Below, piece by piece: positions 8,754 to 17,280 of a stretch of DNA of 64,000 bases. A program made the position numbers and the translations under genes. Under the pieces are notes generated by a model. That model did no database searches. It saw nothing but the letters and a program-made list of their open reading frames with translations, and had not been told where the DNA came from. The number at the start of each line of letters is the position of its first letter. Position 1 is the stretch's first letter. This DNA is from Solirubrobacter taibaiensis. GTDB taxonomy: Bacteria; Actinomycetota; Thermoleophilia; Solirubrobacterales; Solirubrobacteraceae. Location: assembly GCA_027587225.1 (NCBI GenBank), contig JAPDDQ010000003.1:226159-290158 (forward strand), read 5' to 3'.

Positions 8754-9607
8754 GTGGACACGCGCTCAGAGATCCGCGAGTTCCTGACCTCGCGCCGCGG
8801 GCGGATCACCCCGGAGCAGTCCGGGCTGCCGTCCTACGGGTCCCGGCGCGTGCCGGGCCTGCGCCGCGAGGAGGTCGCCGTGCTGGCGGGCGTGAGCGTC
8901 CCGTACTACACGCGCCTGGAACGCGGTGACATGAGCGGCGTCTCCGACAACGTGCTGGGCGCCCTCGCCCGGGCGCTGCAGCTCGACGACGCCGAGCGCG
9001 CGCACCTGTTCGACCTCGCCCGTGCCGCGCAGCCCACCCTCGCCCCACGCCGCCCGCGCCGCGTCAAGCAGCAGGTGCGCCCCGCGGTGCAACAGATACT
9101 CGACGCGATCACCGGTGGCGCCGCGTTCGTGCGCAACGACCGGCTCGACATCCTCGCCGGCAATGCGCTCGGCTACGCCCTCTACTCGGAGATGTTCGTC
9201 GCCGCGGCGAGGCCGGTGAACACCGCTCGGTTCGTGTTCTTGGACCCCCGCGCCCCCCGTTCTACCTCGACTGGGAACGCGCCGCCCGCGAAGTCGTCGC
9301 CGTGCTGCGCTCCGCCGCCGGCCGCGACCCCTACGACCGCGCCCTTTCGGACCTCGTCGGCGAGCTCTCGACCCAGAGCGAGCTGTTCCGCACCCACTGG
9401 GCCTCACACAACGTCCGCTTCCTCAACAACGGCATCAAGCACTTCAACCATCCGGTGGTGGGCGAGCTGAGCCTCAACTTCGAGCGCCTGGAGGTCGCCG
9501 CCGACGACGGCCTCACGATCTTCACCTATACCGCCGACTCCGGCTCCCGGCACGAGGAAGCGCTGCGGCTACTCGGCAGCTGGGCCGCCACGGACGCGCT
9601 GGCCTGA
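8754..9607 (+). pseudogene. MmyB-like XRE-family regulator, frameshifted
   Basis: The N-terminal frame encodes an XRE helix-turn-helix (about residues 10-75, with the segment V-P-G-L-R-R-E-E-V-A-V-L-A-G) and the start of an MmyB-type ligand-binding domain, up to F-L-D-P-R-A-P. The rest of that domain (Y-L-D-W-E-R, then R-D-P-Y-D and F-R-T-H-W-A) continues in the -1/+2 frame to 9607. The switch falls at a run of six C (9253-9258). One extra C would restore a single frame of about 284 residues, the family's usual size. Either a real disabling mutation or a homopolymer sequencing error. It sits divergent to the MFS operon it probably controls. Confidence 0.8.
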
Positions 9608-9613
9608 CGTCGT

Positions 9614-9628
9614 CGGGCAGAATGCCCG
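9614..9628 (+). promoter_or_regulatory. Inverted repeat over the pxpA promoter region
   Basis: CGGGCA and TGCCCG (6-bp arms, 3-nt spacer) lie between the MmyB-like gene and pxpA. They overlap a possible -10 (CAGAAT, 9618-9623) located 7 nt before the pxpA ATG. It could be an operator or a short terminator hairpin. Confidence 0.35.
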
Positions 9629-9630
9629 CG

Positions 9631-10389
9631 ATGCCCGAGATCGATCTCAATGTCGACGCCGGCGAGTCGTTCGGCGCGTGGCGGATGGGCGACGACGCCG
9701 CGCTGTTCGCCGAGGTGTCGAGCGCGAACCTGGCCTGCGGCTTCCACGCCGGCGATCCGGGGACGATCCGCGCCAGCCTCGCGCTGGCGATCGAGGCCGG
9801 AGTGGCGGTCGGCGCGCACCCCGGGCTGCCGGATCTCGTCGGCTTCGGGCGCCGCCCGCTCACGCAGACGCCGCAGCAGGTCAGAGACGACACGCTCTAC
9901 CAACTCGGCGCGATGTCCGCCTTCGTGCGCGCGGCGGGCGTGACGCTGCATCACCTCAAGCCGCACGGCGCGCTGAACACCGCGGTCGCGGAGTCCAGCG
10001 ACGAGCACGCCGACGCGATCGTCGCCGCCGTCCGCGAGTTCGATCCCGACCTGCCGATCATCGCCATCGCCGGTTCGCGGCTGCACTGCGCCGCGCAGCG
10101 TGCCGCCCACGCGGTGGTCGCCGAGGGGTTCCCCGATCGCGGGTACGCACCCGATGGCTCGCTGGCCAAGCGCGGGACTGATGGTGCACTCATCCACGAC
10201 CCCGACGAAGCGGCCGCGCGCGCGGTCCGGATGGCCGTGAACGGCACGGTCGAGGCGCTCGACGGCACCGTGGTCGACGTGCAGCCCGGCTCCCTCTGCA
10301 TCCACGGCGACAACCCCAACAGCGTGCCCACGGCCAAGGCGATCCGGGCCGCGCTCGAGCACGCGGGCGTGACCATCCGCGCGTTCTGA
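9631..10389 (+). CDS. pxpA: 5-oxoprolinase subunit PxpA (LamB/YcsF family)
   Basis: With PxpB and PxpC this forms the bacterial ATP-dependent 5-oxoprolinase, which opens pyroglutamate to glutamate. The 252-residue TIM-barrel-like protein shows the family signatures D-L-N-V-D-A-G-E at the N-terminus, A-N-L-A-C-G-F-H-A-G-D, H-P-G-L-P-D near 70, the H-L-K-P-H-G-A-L-N motif near 115 and E-G-F-P-D-R-G-Y near 170. I chose the ATG at 9631 because the conserved N-terminus starts there; an in-frame ATG at 9622 adds three residues. It heads an operon with fused pxpBC, an FAD oxidoreductase and an aldolase. Confidence 0.93.
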   Translation: MPEIDLNVDAGESFGAWRMGDDAALFAEVSSANLACGFHAGDPGTIRASLALAIEAGVAVGAHPGLPDLVGFGRRPLTQTPQQVRDDTLYQLGAMSAFVRAAGVTLHHLKPHGALNTAVAESSDEHADAIVAAVREFDPDLPIIAIAGSRLHCAAQRAAHAVVAEGFPDRGYAPDGSLAKRGTDGALIHDPDEAAARAVRMAVNGTVEALDGTVVDVQPGSLCIHGDNPNSVPTAKAIRAALEHAGVTIRAF

Positions 10390-10393
10390 AGCG

Positions 10394-11917
10394 ATGCCCG
10401 CGGTCGGACAGTACCTGCGCTATTCGACGACCTTCGACCTGGAGGCCAACCGGCGTGTGCGCGTCCTCGCCGCGGCCCTGAACGCCACCAAGCCCGACGG
10501 CGTGCGCGAGATCTATCCCGGGTTCGGGTCGGTGTACGTCGAATGGGACGACGCACGGCTTTCCAACGACCGGGCGAAGGCCTGGGTCGACGCCGCGCTC
10601 GAGGCCCCGGAGCAGGCGCTTAACGATGCGCGCCACGTGACCGTCCCGGTGGCCTACGGCGGCCTCGACACTGACGAGGTCGCGGAGGCGACCGGCCTGT
10701 CCGCGGAGGAGATCGCCCGCTGCCACACGGAGCCCGAGTACCAGGTGAGCGCGGCCGCGTCGGTCGGCCAGCCGATGATGACCGGCGTCGGCGACCGCCT
10801 GCAGGTGCCCCGCCGGAAGACGCCACGGACCGACGTGCCCGCGCTGGCCGTGGCCGTCGCCAACGAGCAGACGACGATCTACCCCGCCAAGATGCCCGGC
10901 GGCTGGAACCACATCGGCACCGCGCTGGTCAACGTCTACGACCCGCACCGCGACGACCCGTTCGCGTTCCGCCTCGGGGACCGGGTGCGATTCGAACCGA
11001 AAGACGGCGATCCGCCCGCGCCGCCCGAGCGCCGACTGCTCCTCCCGCCTGAGCCACAGCGCCCGGCGTTTCGCGTGGAGGAGGCGGGACCACTCGACCT
11101 GCTGCTCGACCAGGGCCGCCTGAACCAGGCGCACCACGGGATGGCGCAGTCCGGGCCGCTGGACACGGGCGCGGCCTGGCTGGCCAACGCGCTCGCGGGC
11201 AACGCGCCGGGCACGACGTTGATCGAGTCCACGCTGCGCGGCCCGACGCTGGTGGCGCTGCGCGACGTCGTGGTGGGCGCGGCGGGGCGGGGCCTGCGGC
11301 TGTACGTCGACGACGAGCCGGTCGGGCAGATCACGACGCTCGTCCGCAAGGGCGCGCGCATCTCGCTGCGGCCGACCGGCGCCGGCGTCCGCGGCTACCT
11401 CGCGCTCGCGGGCGGGATCGAAGCCGAGCCGTTCCTGGGCTCCACGTGCGTGGACCGGATCGGCCTGATCGGGCGCCCGCTCGCGCCGGGCGACGTGCTC
11501 GGCCTCGCGCTCGAACCCACGCTCGGCCACGAGATGCAGGCCCGGCCGCAGGAGCGCCCGTTCCACGTCGTGATCCGCCTGCACCGCGGTCCGCAGTGGT
11601 CGCAGGAGGCCCAGGACGCGCTCACCTCACAGCCGTTCTCCGTCACCACCGGCGACCGCATGGGCGTCCGGCTGGAAGGCCCCGACGTGCCCGGCGGCGA
11701 GCTGCTGTCGGAGTCCCCGCCGCCCGGTGCCGTGCAGGTGCCGCCGAGCGGCGCGCCGATCCTGCTGCTCGCGGACCGCCAGCGCAGCGCCGGCTACGAC
11801 AAGCCCGCCGTCATCCACCCCGACGACCTCGCGCTCGTCGGCCAGTTGCAGCCCGAAGAGCGGCTGCGCTTCGTCTTCGTGGGCGATCACCCCGTCCCCT
11901 GGTTCAGAGACCTATGA
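10394..11917 (+). CDS. pxpBC: 5-oxoprolinase subunits PxpB-PxpC fused
   Basis: One 507-residue chain carries the two allophanate-hydrolase-like subunits that are separate in E. coli. PxpB (kinase-like, about residues 1-215) shows I-Y-P-G-F-G-S, V-A-Y-G-G and P-K-M-P-G-G-W-N-H-I-G-T. PxpC (about 230-507) shows Q-D/N-H-G-M-A-Q-S-G-P-L-D, G-Y-L-A-L-A-G-G-I and a C-terminal R-Q-R-S-A-G-Y-D-K-P region. It starts 4 nt after pxpA, and its TGA overlaps the next ATG by 4 nt. Pyroglutamate arises spontaneously from glutamine and from N-terminal glutaminyl peptides, so the operon is probably for salvage. Confidence 0.92.
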   Translation: MPAVGQYLRYSTTFDLEANRRVRVLAAALNATKPDGVREIYPGFGSVYVEWDDARLSNDRAKAWVDAALEAPEQALNDARHVTVPVAYGGLDTDEVAEATGLSAEEIARCHTEPEYQVSAAASVGQPMMTGVGDRLQVPRRKTPRTDVPALAVAVANEQTTIYPAKMPGGWNHIGTALVNVYDPHRDDPFAFRLGDRVRFEPKDGDPPAPPERRLLLPPEPQRPAFRVEEAGPLDLLLDQGRLNQAHHGMAQSGPLDTGAAWLANALAGNAPGTTLIESTLRGPTLVALRDVVVGAAGRGLRLYVDDEPVGQITTLVRKGARISLRPTGAGVRGYLALAGGIEAEPFLGSTCVDRIGLIGRPLAPGDVLGLALEPTLGHEMQARPQERPFHVVIRLHRGPQWSQEAQDALTSQPFSVTTGDRMGVRLEGPDVPGGELLSESPPPGAVQVPPSGAPILLLADRQRSAGYDKPAVIHPDDLALVGQLQPEERLRFVFVGDHPVPWFRDL

Positions 11918-13068
11918 AGCGGCTCGCCGAGCTCCCGGCGAGCGCGGAGCTCGTCGTGATCGGTGCGGGCGTGATCGGCGCCGCGACGGCGTTCGCCGCG
12001 CGCCGCGCCGGGATCGACGCCGTGGTGCTGGAAGCGCGCCCGGCGGCGGCGACGGCCACCACGGCCGCCGCGACCGGCGTCTACCGCGTCCAGCAGGACG
12101 ATCCGGACGAGCTCGCGCTCGTGCGGGAGACGGTGGCGGCGATGGAGGACTTCGCCGTGTTCAGCGGCCAGGACCGCTACGACCCGGCACCGACGCGCGC
12201 CGGGTTGCTGTCGCTGACCACCACGACTGAAGGCGCGGAGCAGCAGCGCGCCGTGGTCGAGCATCAGCGCTCGATCGGGGTGGACGGCGTAGAGCTGCTG
12301 GACGGCGACGAGGTCCGCGCGCGGTTCCCGTTCCTCGCTCCTGCGATCGTCTCGGGTCGCTTCCGCGCGCACGACGGCCTGCTCGATCAGCGCCAGCTCG
12401 CGCTCGGCCTGCTCGAGCGCGTGCCGGTCGTCACCGGCTGCCGCGTGACCGGGTTCGACGGGCGGGACGTCATCACCACGCGCGGCACGATCTCCGCCGG
12501 CGCGTGCGTGATCGCCTGCGGGCCGATGTCCGGCGCGGTTGCCAGACTCGCCGGGGTGGAGCTGCCGATCGCGACGTACCTGCGCCACAAGGTCGTCCTG
12601 CCCGACGTGCCGGCCGTGCCGCAGTGGGCGCCGCTGGTGTTCGACGACGACACGGGCGCGCACTGGCGGCCCGCGCTGCGCGGCGCGTACGTGCTGATCT
12701 CGGTCGGCGGACAAGAGCCGTGCGAAGCCGTCGACGATCCCGCCGTCGAGGCCGACTTCGCGTTCCGCGTGCTCGACCCTGCGAGCCCGTACTCGGTCGC
12801 CCGCCTCTCGCCGTTCTGGGCCGACGTGTGGGAGGACGGTCGCGCGCACTGGGCCGTGCAGTGCGGCCTCTACACCGTCACGCCCGACCATCGCCCGCTG
12901 ATCGACGAGACGCCGGTCCCCGGGCTGTACGTCAACACCGGTTACAGCGGCCACGGCGTGATGTGCAGCATCGCCGGCGGACGGCTGCTCGTGGAGCGCC
13001 TGAACGGCGAGCGCAACTCGTTCGCGCTCGACCGGACCTTCCAGCCACCGCGGCACAAGACGCGATGA
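11914..13068 (+). CDS. FAD-dependent amino acid oxidase-like oxidoreductase
   Basis: DAO-family flavoprotein of 384 residues. The dinucleotide-binding motif V-I-G-A-G-V-I-G-A-A-T is at about 15-25, with an E near 41 for the ribose. The C-terminal FAD-binding segment near 345-360 contains Y-V-N-T-G-Y-S-G-H-G-V. The substrate is probably a secondary or tertiary amine or an imino acid such as a sarcosine- or proline-like compound. The ATG overlaps the pxpBC stop (ATGA) and the stop overlaps the aldolase start (ATGA), so it is translationally coupled in the pyroglutamate operon. A role feeding amino-acid products to or from 5-oxoproline is inference. Confidence 0.83.
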   Translation: MKRLAELPASAELVVIGAGVIGAATAFAARRAGIDAVVLEARPAAATATTAAATGVYRVQQDDPDELALVRETVAAMEDFAVFSGQDRYDPAPTRAGLLSLTTTTEGAEQQRAVVEHQRSIGVDGVELLDGDEVRARFPFLAPAIVSGRFRAHDGLLDQRQLALGLLERVPVVTGCRVTGFDGRDVITTRGTISAGACVIACGPMSGAVARLAGVELPIATYLRHKVVLPDVPAVPQWAPLVFDDDTGAHWRPALRGAYVLISVGGQEPCEAVDDPAVEADFAFRVLDPASPYSVARLSPFWADVWEDGRAHWAVQCGLYTVTPDHRPLIDETPVPGLYVNTGYSGHGVMCSIAGGRLLVERLNGERNSFALDRTFQPPRHKTR

Positions 13069-13710
13069 TCGGCGCCTTCGTCCAGACGCCGCAGCGCTCG
13101 ATCGCCCAGGTGCTCGCACATTCCGGCATCGAGCTGCTGATCGCCGACGGCGAGCACGCGCCGCTGACGCCCGCGGGCATCGAGGAGATCATCGTCGGCG
13201 GCGACTTGGCGGGCGTGCCCGTGTGGGCGCGCGTGCCGTTCGCCCGCCACGGTCCAGCACGCGCTCGACAGCGGCGCCGCCGGCGTGCTGATCCCGCTGG
13301 TGGAGAGCGCGGAAGGCGCGGAGGCGGCGGTCGCCGCGGCGCGCTTCCCGCCGCGGGGGCGGCGCGGCGGCGGCCCCGGGCGCGCCGCGCTCTACGGGCT
13401 CGACCGCAAGCGGGCGCTGGAGCGTGAGATCACGGTCGCCGTGCAGATCGAGACGGCGGCGGCGCTGGACAACCTCGACGCGATCCTCGCGGTGGAGGGC
13501 ATCGACCTGATCTTCGTCGGCCCGAACGACCTCGCGCTCTCGCTCGGCCGGCCCGCCGACGCCGAGATCGCCGACGTGCTGGTCCGAGCCCGTCGCGCGG
13601 GCCTGGACACCGGTACGTTGGTCAAGCACGCCGATCCCGACACGACGGTCGCCGTCCTCGGCACCGACCTGGGGCTGCTCGCGGCCGGGGTGCGGGCGGC
13701 TACGGGATGA
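13065..13710 (+). pseudogene. HpcH/HpaI-type aldolase, frameshifted
   Basis: This class II pyruvate aldolase family normally cleaves 4-hydroxy-2-oxoacids. The first frame gives the family start (F-V-Q-T-P, then E-L-L-I-A-D-G-E-H-A-P) and runs to V-R-V-P-F-A-R-H. Downstream, V-Q-H-A-L-D-S-G-A-A-G-V-L-I-P, R-G-R-R, V-Q-I-E-T and D-L-I-F-V-G-P-N-D-L-A appear in the +1 frame and run to the stop at 13710. The shift is at about 13248-13254, as if one base were gained. Read across it, the product is about 215 residues, slightly short for the family. The last 11 nt overlap the convergent dehydrogenase gene. Mutation or sequencing error cannot be separated here. Confidence 0.8.
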
Positions 13711-14671
13711 CGACGAGCTTGCCCGCGGCGTTGCCGGCTTCCATGTCGGCGTGCGCGGTGGGCACCTGGTCCAGCCCTTCGTAGACGTGGTCGACCGGAA
13801 CCGTGAGCGTCCCGGCCGCGACGTCGTCGAGGAAGGTCTGCAAGACATCGCCGGGGAGGTCAGAGGCCTCGCCGCCGTACGCGGTCAGGCGGACACCGGT
13901 CGGGATGTACCCGATCGGATAGAAGTTGGGCACGATCCACTCGTTGCTGAGCATCCCGGTGAAGCACACCACGCCACCGGTCCGGGTGGCGCGGAGGGTG
14001 TCGGGCAGGACGTTGGTGCCGACGAGCTCGAGCGCGGCATCGACGCCGTCGGGATACAGGTCGCGGACCTCGTCCTCGATCTCGCCTTCGTCGAGGAGGG
14101 GATGGTCGACCCCGACGGCGCGCAGCGCGTCGAAGCGGTCCGCTCGCCGCGTGGTCGACAGCACCGTCGCGCCGCGGGACTTGGCCAGGACGGCGGCGAC
14201 CATGCCCACCGACGAGGTGCCGCCTCGGATCAGCAACGTCTGCCCGGCCTGGAGTTCGAGCCCGACGCTCAGCGAGCCGTAGGCGGTCTGCAGCATCTCC
14301 GGCACGGCGCCGAGCGTAGACCACGCCAGCTCAGAGCGGAACGGGATCACGTTGCCGGCCGGCACGCGTGTGTACTCGGCGTAGCCGCCGTCGAACTGGC
14401 GGCCCATCCCGCCCATCATCGCCACCACCTGCTGGCCGGCGGCGAACTCGCCGCCCGGCGCGTCGACGACCACGCCGGTGGCCTCGATCCCGATCACACG
14501 CGGGAACGTGACGCCCTCGGCGAGACCGAGCCGTGTGTGCAGCTCGGAGCGGTTAAGGCCGAACGCCTTGACCTCGATCAGCACCCAGCCGGGCTCCGGC
14601 ACCGGGGTCGGCAGCTCACGGACCTGCAGGGCCTCGGGCGGTCCCGGGGCGTCGAGTACGACGGCGCGCAT
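13700..14671 (-). CDS. Zinc-independent alcohol dehydrogenase / quinone oxidoreductase
   Basis: MDR-superfamily NADPH oxidoreductase of 323 residues. The GroES-like N-terminus shows F-G-L-N-R-S-E and G-I-E-A-T-G-V-V, and the Rossmann half has G-G-T-S-S-V-G-M-V-A-A (about 150-160). It lacks the cysteine cluster and GHE motif of zinc alcohol dehydrogenases, so a quinone or enone reductase is likelier. The start is the ATG at 14671, where the family's M-R-A-V-V begins. It is divergent from a LysR regulator 34 nt away, the usual partner arrangement. Confidence 0.85.
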   Translation of the reverse strand: MRAVVLDAPGPPEALQVRELPTPVPEPGWVLIEVKAFGLNRSELHTRLGLAEGVTFPRVIGIEATGVVVDAPGGEFAAGQQVVAMMGGMGRQFDGGYAEYTRVPAGNVIPFRSELAWSTLGAVPEMLQTAYGSLSVGLELQAGQTLLIRGGTSSVGMVAAVLAKSRGATVLSTTRRADRFDALRAVGVDHPLLDEGEIEDEVRDLYPDGVDAALELVGTNVLPDTLRATRTGGVVCFTGMLSNEWIVPNFYPIGYIPTGVRLTAYGGEASDLPGDVLQTFLDDVAAGTLTVPVDHVYEGLDQVPTAHADMEAGNAAGKLVVIP

Positions 14672-14681
14672 GGCCGCATCA

Positions 14682-14695
14682 TTGCCCATGTGCAA
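14682..14695 (+). promoter_or_regulatory. Candidate LysR-type T-N11-A operator
   Basis: TTGC-N6-GCAA forms a near-perfect 14-bp palindrome containing T-N11-A, the LysR-family signature. It sits in the 34-nt gap between the divergent reductase and LysR genes. Autoregulation and control of the reductase are inferred. Confidence 0.5.
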
Positions 14696-14705
14696 GGATC
14701 GCTCG

Positions 14706-15605
14706 ATGTCCGTCGAACTTCGCCATCTGCGCGCCTTCGTGGTGGTGGCGGAAGAGGCGCACGTTGGCCGGGCGGCCAAACGGCTATTCATCAGCCAACC
14801 CGCGCTCTCACGCCAGATGCAGCAGCTCGAGCGGGAGGTCGGCGCGCCGCTGCTGATCCGCACGCCGCAGGGCGTCGCGCTGACGGAGACCGGCACCGAG
14901 CTGCTGGACCGCGCGCACGTCGCGCTGGAGGCGGCGGAGGATGCGCTGGCGGTCGGGCGCCTGGCCGCTCCGCGCGGGCCACTGACGCTGGGGCTGCCGC
15001 TCGCGGGCAAGCGCGACCGCTGGTTCGACCTGGTCCAGGCGTTCATGCGCCAGTACCCGGAGGTCGAGGTCAGCCCACGGATCGCGCTCACCGAGGAGCT
15101 CCAGGATCAGGTGCTGGCCGGTGAGCTCGACGGCGCCATCGGGCTCACGCCCGCCCGCCGGGCCGGGCTCACCTACACCCACCTGCACGAGGAGCCACTG
15201 TCGGTGTTCCTGCACGTCGAGCACCCGCTCGCCACGCGGACGGAGCTGTCGCTGCAGGACCTCGAGGGCGTGCGGGTGACGCTGGTGGGCAAGCGGCGCG
15301 ACCAGCCGTCGGGCCACGACGCGGCGCTGCGGGCGCTGTTCACCGCGGCGGGCGTCACGCCGCGGTACGTGGTGACCGCCGAGCTGTTCCCCGCCCGGGC
15401 CGGGCTCGCGAGCGACTATCTCGGCGTCAGCGGCGCGCACGACTTCCCACCGACGGTCACGCGCGTGCCGCTCGTGCCGGCGCCGACGTTGCCGTTCGAG
15501 TTCATCCAGCGCGCGGGCGCGGCGCGGGCCGCGGTGCGGGCGTTCGCGCCGTTCGCGGCGGAGCACCTCGCGGCCTCATGCGCTGAGCGCATCGCCACGC
15601 CGTGA
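14706..15605 (+). CDS. LysR-family transcriptional regulator
   Basis: The 299-residue protein has the LysR winged helix-turn-helix at residues 1-60 (L-R-H-L-R-A-F-V-x-V-A-E, then S-Q-P-A-L-S-R-Q-M-Q-Q-L-E) and a periplasmic-binding-protein-like effector domain from about 90. AAGGA lies 7 nt before the ATG. It faces the quinone-oxidoreductase gene and probably controls it through the palindrome at 14682-14695. The effector is unknown. Confidence 0.9.
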   Translation: MSVELRHLRAFVVVAEEAHVGRAAKRLFISQPALSRQMQQLEREVGAPLLIRTPQGVALTETGTELLDRAHVALEAAEDALAVGRLAAPRGPLTLGLPLAGKRDRWFDLVQAFMRQYPEVEVSPRIALTEELQDQVLAGELDGAIGLTPARRAGLTYTHLHEEPLSVFLHVEHPLATRTELSLQDLEGVRVTLVGKRRDQPSGHDAALRALFTAAGVTPRYVVTAELFPARAGLASDYLGVSGAHDFPPTVTRVPLVPAPTLPFEFIQRAGAARAAVRAFAPFAAEHLAASCAERIATP

Positions 15606-15611
15606 TCGGCA

Positions 15612-15641
15612 TTGGATCGGCGCGCGCGGCGGCCATACGGT
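15612..15641 (+). promoter_or_regulatory. Promoter of the hydrolase-SDR pair, probably leaderless
   Basis: TTGGAT (15612-15617), an 18-nt spacer and TACGGT (15636-15641) are followed exactly 7 nt later by the ATG at 15649. This fits a sigma-70-type promoter producing a leaderless mRNA. Confidence 0.5.
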
Positions 15642-15648
15642 CCGCAGC

Positions 15649-16461
15649 ATGCCCGAGACCATCGTCTTCATCCACGGCGCCTTCCTCGCGTCCAACAGCT
15701 GGGAGCGCTTCGCGAGCTTCTTCTCGGAGCGCGGGTACGCGACGCTGACGCCGGAGTGGCCGCGCAAGACCGGCGACGTCGAGGCGCTGCGGGCGCACTC
15801 GGAGGAGCTGGAAGGCCTCGGCGTGCAGGAGATCGTCGATCACTACGCCGCGATCATCGCCGAGCTGCCGGAGCCGCCGATCGTCATCGGCCACTCATTC
15901 GGCGGCCTGATCGCCCAGATCCTGCTCGGGCAGGGCATCGGCCGCGCGACCGTCGCGATGGACCCGGCGGCGCCCAAGGGCATCAAGCGCGTGCCGCTGT
16001 CCACGTTGAAGGTGGCCGCGCCCGCACTCACCCATCCGCTGCGGCGCAACGGCGTCGTCACGCTCGACTTCGACCAGTTCAACTACGCGTTCACGAACAC
16101 TTGGGAGGAGGGCGCCGCGCGCGAGGCGTTCGAGCGCTACGCCGTGCCGGACACGGCGCGCATCCTGTTCCAGGACGGGCTGGCGAACTTCACGCTGCAC
16201 GGGCCGACGGAGGTCGAGTTCGACCGCGAGGATCGCGGCCCGCTGCTGATCACCGTCGGCGAGCACGACCACACCACGCCGCCGGCGGTGGCGAAGGAGA
16301 ACTACCGCAAGTACCGCGACGTCGAGGCGATCACCGAGTTCGTCGAGTTCCCCGGACGCTCGCACCTGCTGATGGCCGGCGAGGGCTGGGAAGAGGTCGC
16401 GCAGTACATCGGCGAGTGGCTCGACCGCGTGCTGCGTCCCGCGGCCGTGCTGGAGGGCTGA
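15649..16461 (+). CDS. Alpha/beta-fold hydrolase
   Basis: A 270-residue alpha/beta hydrolase with the oxyanion segment F-I-H-G-A-F-L near residue 7, the nucleophile elbow G-H-S-F-G-G (Ser near 86), an acid Asp in V-G-E-H-D-H-T-T-P and the terminal His in P-G-R-S-H-L. The substrate is unknown; the family includes esterases and C-C hydrolases. An SDR gene follows 4 nt downstream, suggesting one transcriptional unit. Confidence 0.85.
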   Translation: MPETIVFIHGAFLASNSWERFASFFSERGYATLTPEWPRKTGDVEALRAHSEELEGLGVQEIVDHYAAIIAELPEPPIVIGHSFGGLIAQILLGQGIGRATVAMDPAAPKGIKRVPLSTLKVAAPALTHPLRRNGVVTLDFDQFNYAFTNTWEEGAAREAFERYAVPDTARILFQDGLANFTLHGPTEVEFDREDRGPLLITVGEHDHTTPPAVAKENYRKYRDVEAITEFVEFPGRSHLLMAGEGWEEVAQYIGEWLDRVLRPAAVLEG

Positions 16462-16465
16462 AGCC

Positions 16466-17254
16466 ATGGATCTGGGTCTGGACGGGAAGATCGCCGTCGT
16501 CACGGGCGCGAGCAAGGGCATCGGGCTCGCGATCACGCAAGCGCTCGTCGAGGAAGGCGCGCACGTGGTCGCCGGTGCGCGCTCGGTCGACAGCCTGGAA
16601 GGGCTCGACGGCGTCACCGCGGTGCCGGTCGATCTCCTGGCCCCCGAGGGTCCGGGGCTGCTCGTCCGGCGCGCGCTCGACGACCACGGCCGCGTCGACG
16701 TGCTCGTGAACAACGTCGGCGCCGTCCGGCTGCGGATGGACGGGTTCCTCGGGACGAGCGACGACGAGTTCGCGTGGGCGATGCAGATGAACTTCTTCAG
16801 CGCCTTGCGTACGCTGCGGGCCACGATTCCGGCCATGGTCGAGCAGGGCGGCGGCGCGATCGTGAACGTCGCGTCGGTCAACGCGTTCTTCCAGCCCGAC
16901 GCCGGCACGATCGACTACGGCGCCGCGAAGGCCGCGCTGCTGAACCTGAGCAAGTCGCTGGCGCAGGAGTTCGGGGCCAAGGGCATCCACATCAACTGCG
17001 TCTCGCCCGGCCCGGTCGCCACCGAGCTGTGGCTCGGTGACCACGGCGTCGCCGCCACCGTGGCGGCGGCCAACGGCATCGACGCCGACGCCGCCCGCGA
17101 GGCCGTCGTCGCGAGCATCGGCGGGTTCGCGACCGGTCGCTTCACCACGCCGGAGGAGGTCGCGACGCTCGTCACGCTGCTGGCCTCCGAGCGGACCGCG
17201 AACGTCACGGGAGCCAACTACGTGATCGACGGTGGCCTGATCAAGACGCTCTAG
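16466..17254 (+). CDS. Short-chain dehydrogenase/reductase (classical)
   Basis: Classical SDR of 262 residues. The cofactor motif is T-G-A-S-K-G-I-G (about 12-19), N-N-V-G replaces the usual NNAG near 85, and the catalytic residues include Y-G-A-A-K near 151-155. The C-terminal Y-V-I-D-G-G motif is typical of full-length FabG-like oxidoreductases. GGAGGG from the upstream gene's end serves as ribosome binding site. Substrate unknown. Confidence 0.88.
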   Translation: MDLGLDGKIAVVTGASKGIGLAITQALVEEGAHVVAGARSVDSLEGLDGVTAVPVDLLAPEGPGLLVRRALDDHGRVDVLVNNVGAVRLRMDGFLGTSDDEFAWAMQMNFFSALRTLRATIPAMVEQGGGAIVNVASVNAFFQPDAGTIDYGAAKAALLNLSKSLAQEFGAKGIHINCVSPGPVATELWLGDHGVAATVAAANGIDADAAREAVVASIGGFATGRFTTPEEVATLVTLLASERTANVTGANYVIDGGLIKTL

Positions 17255-17280
17255 CGGAGGGCGTGGCTAAGCTCGGTCGG

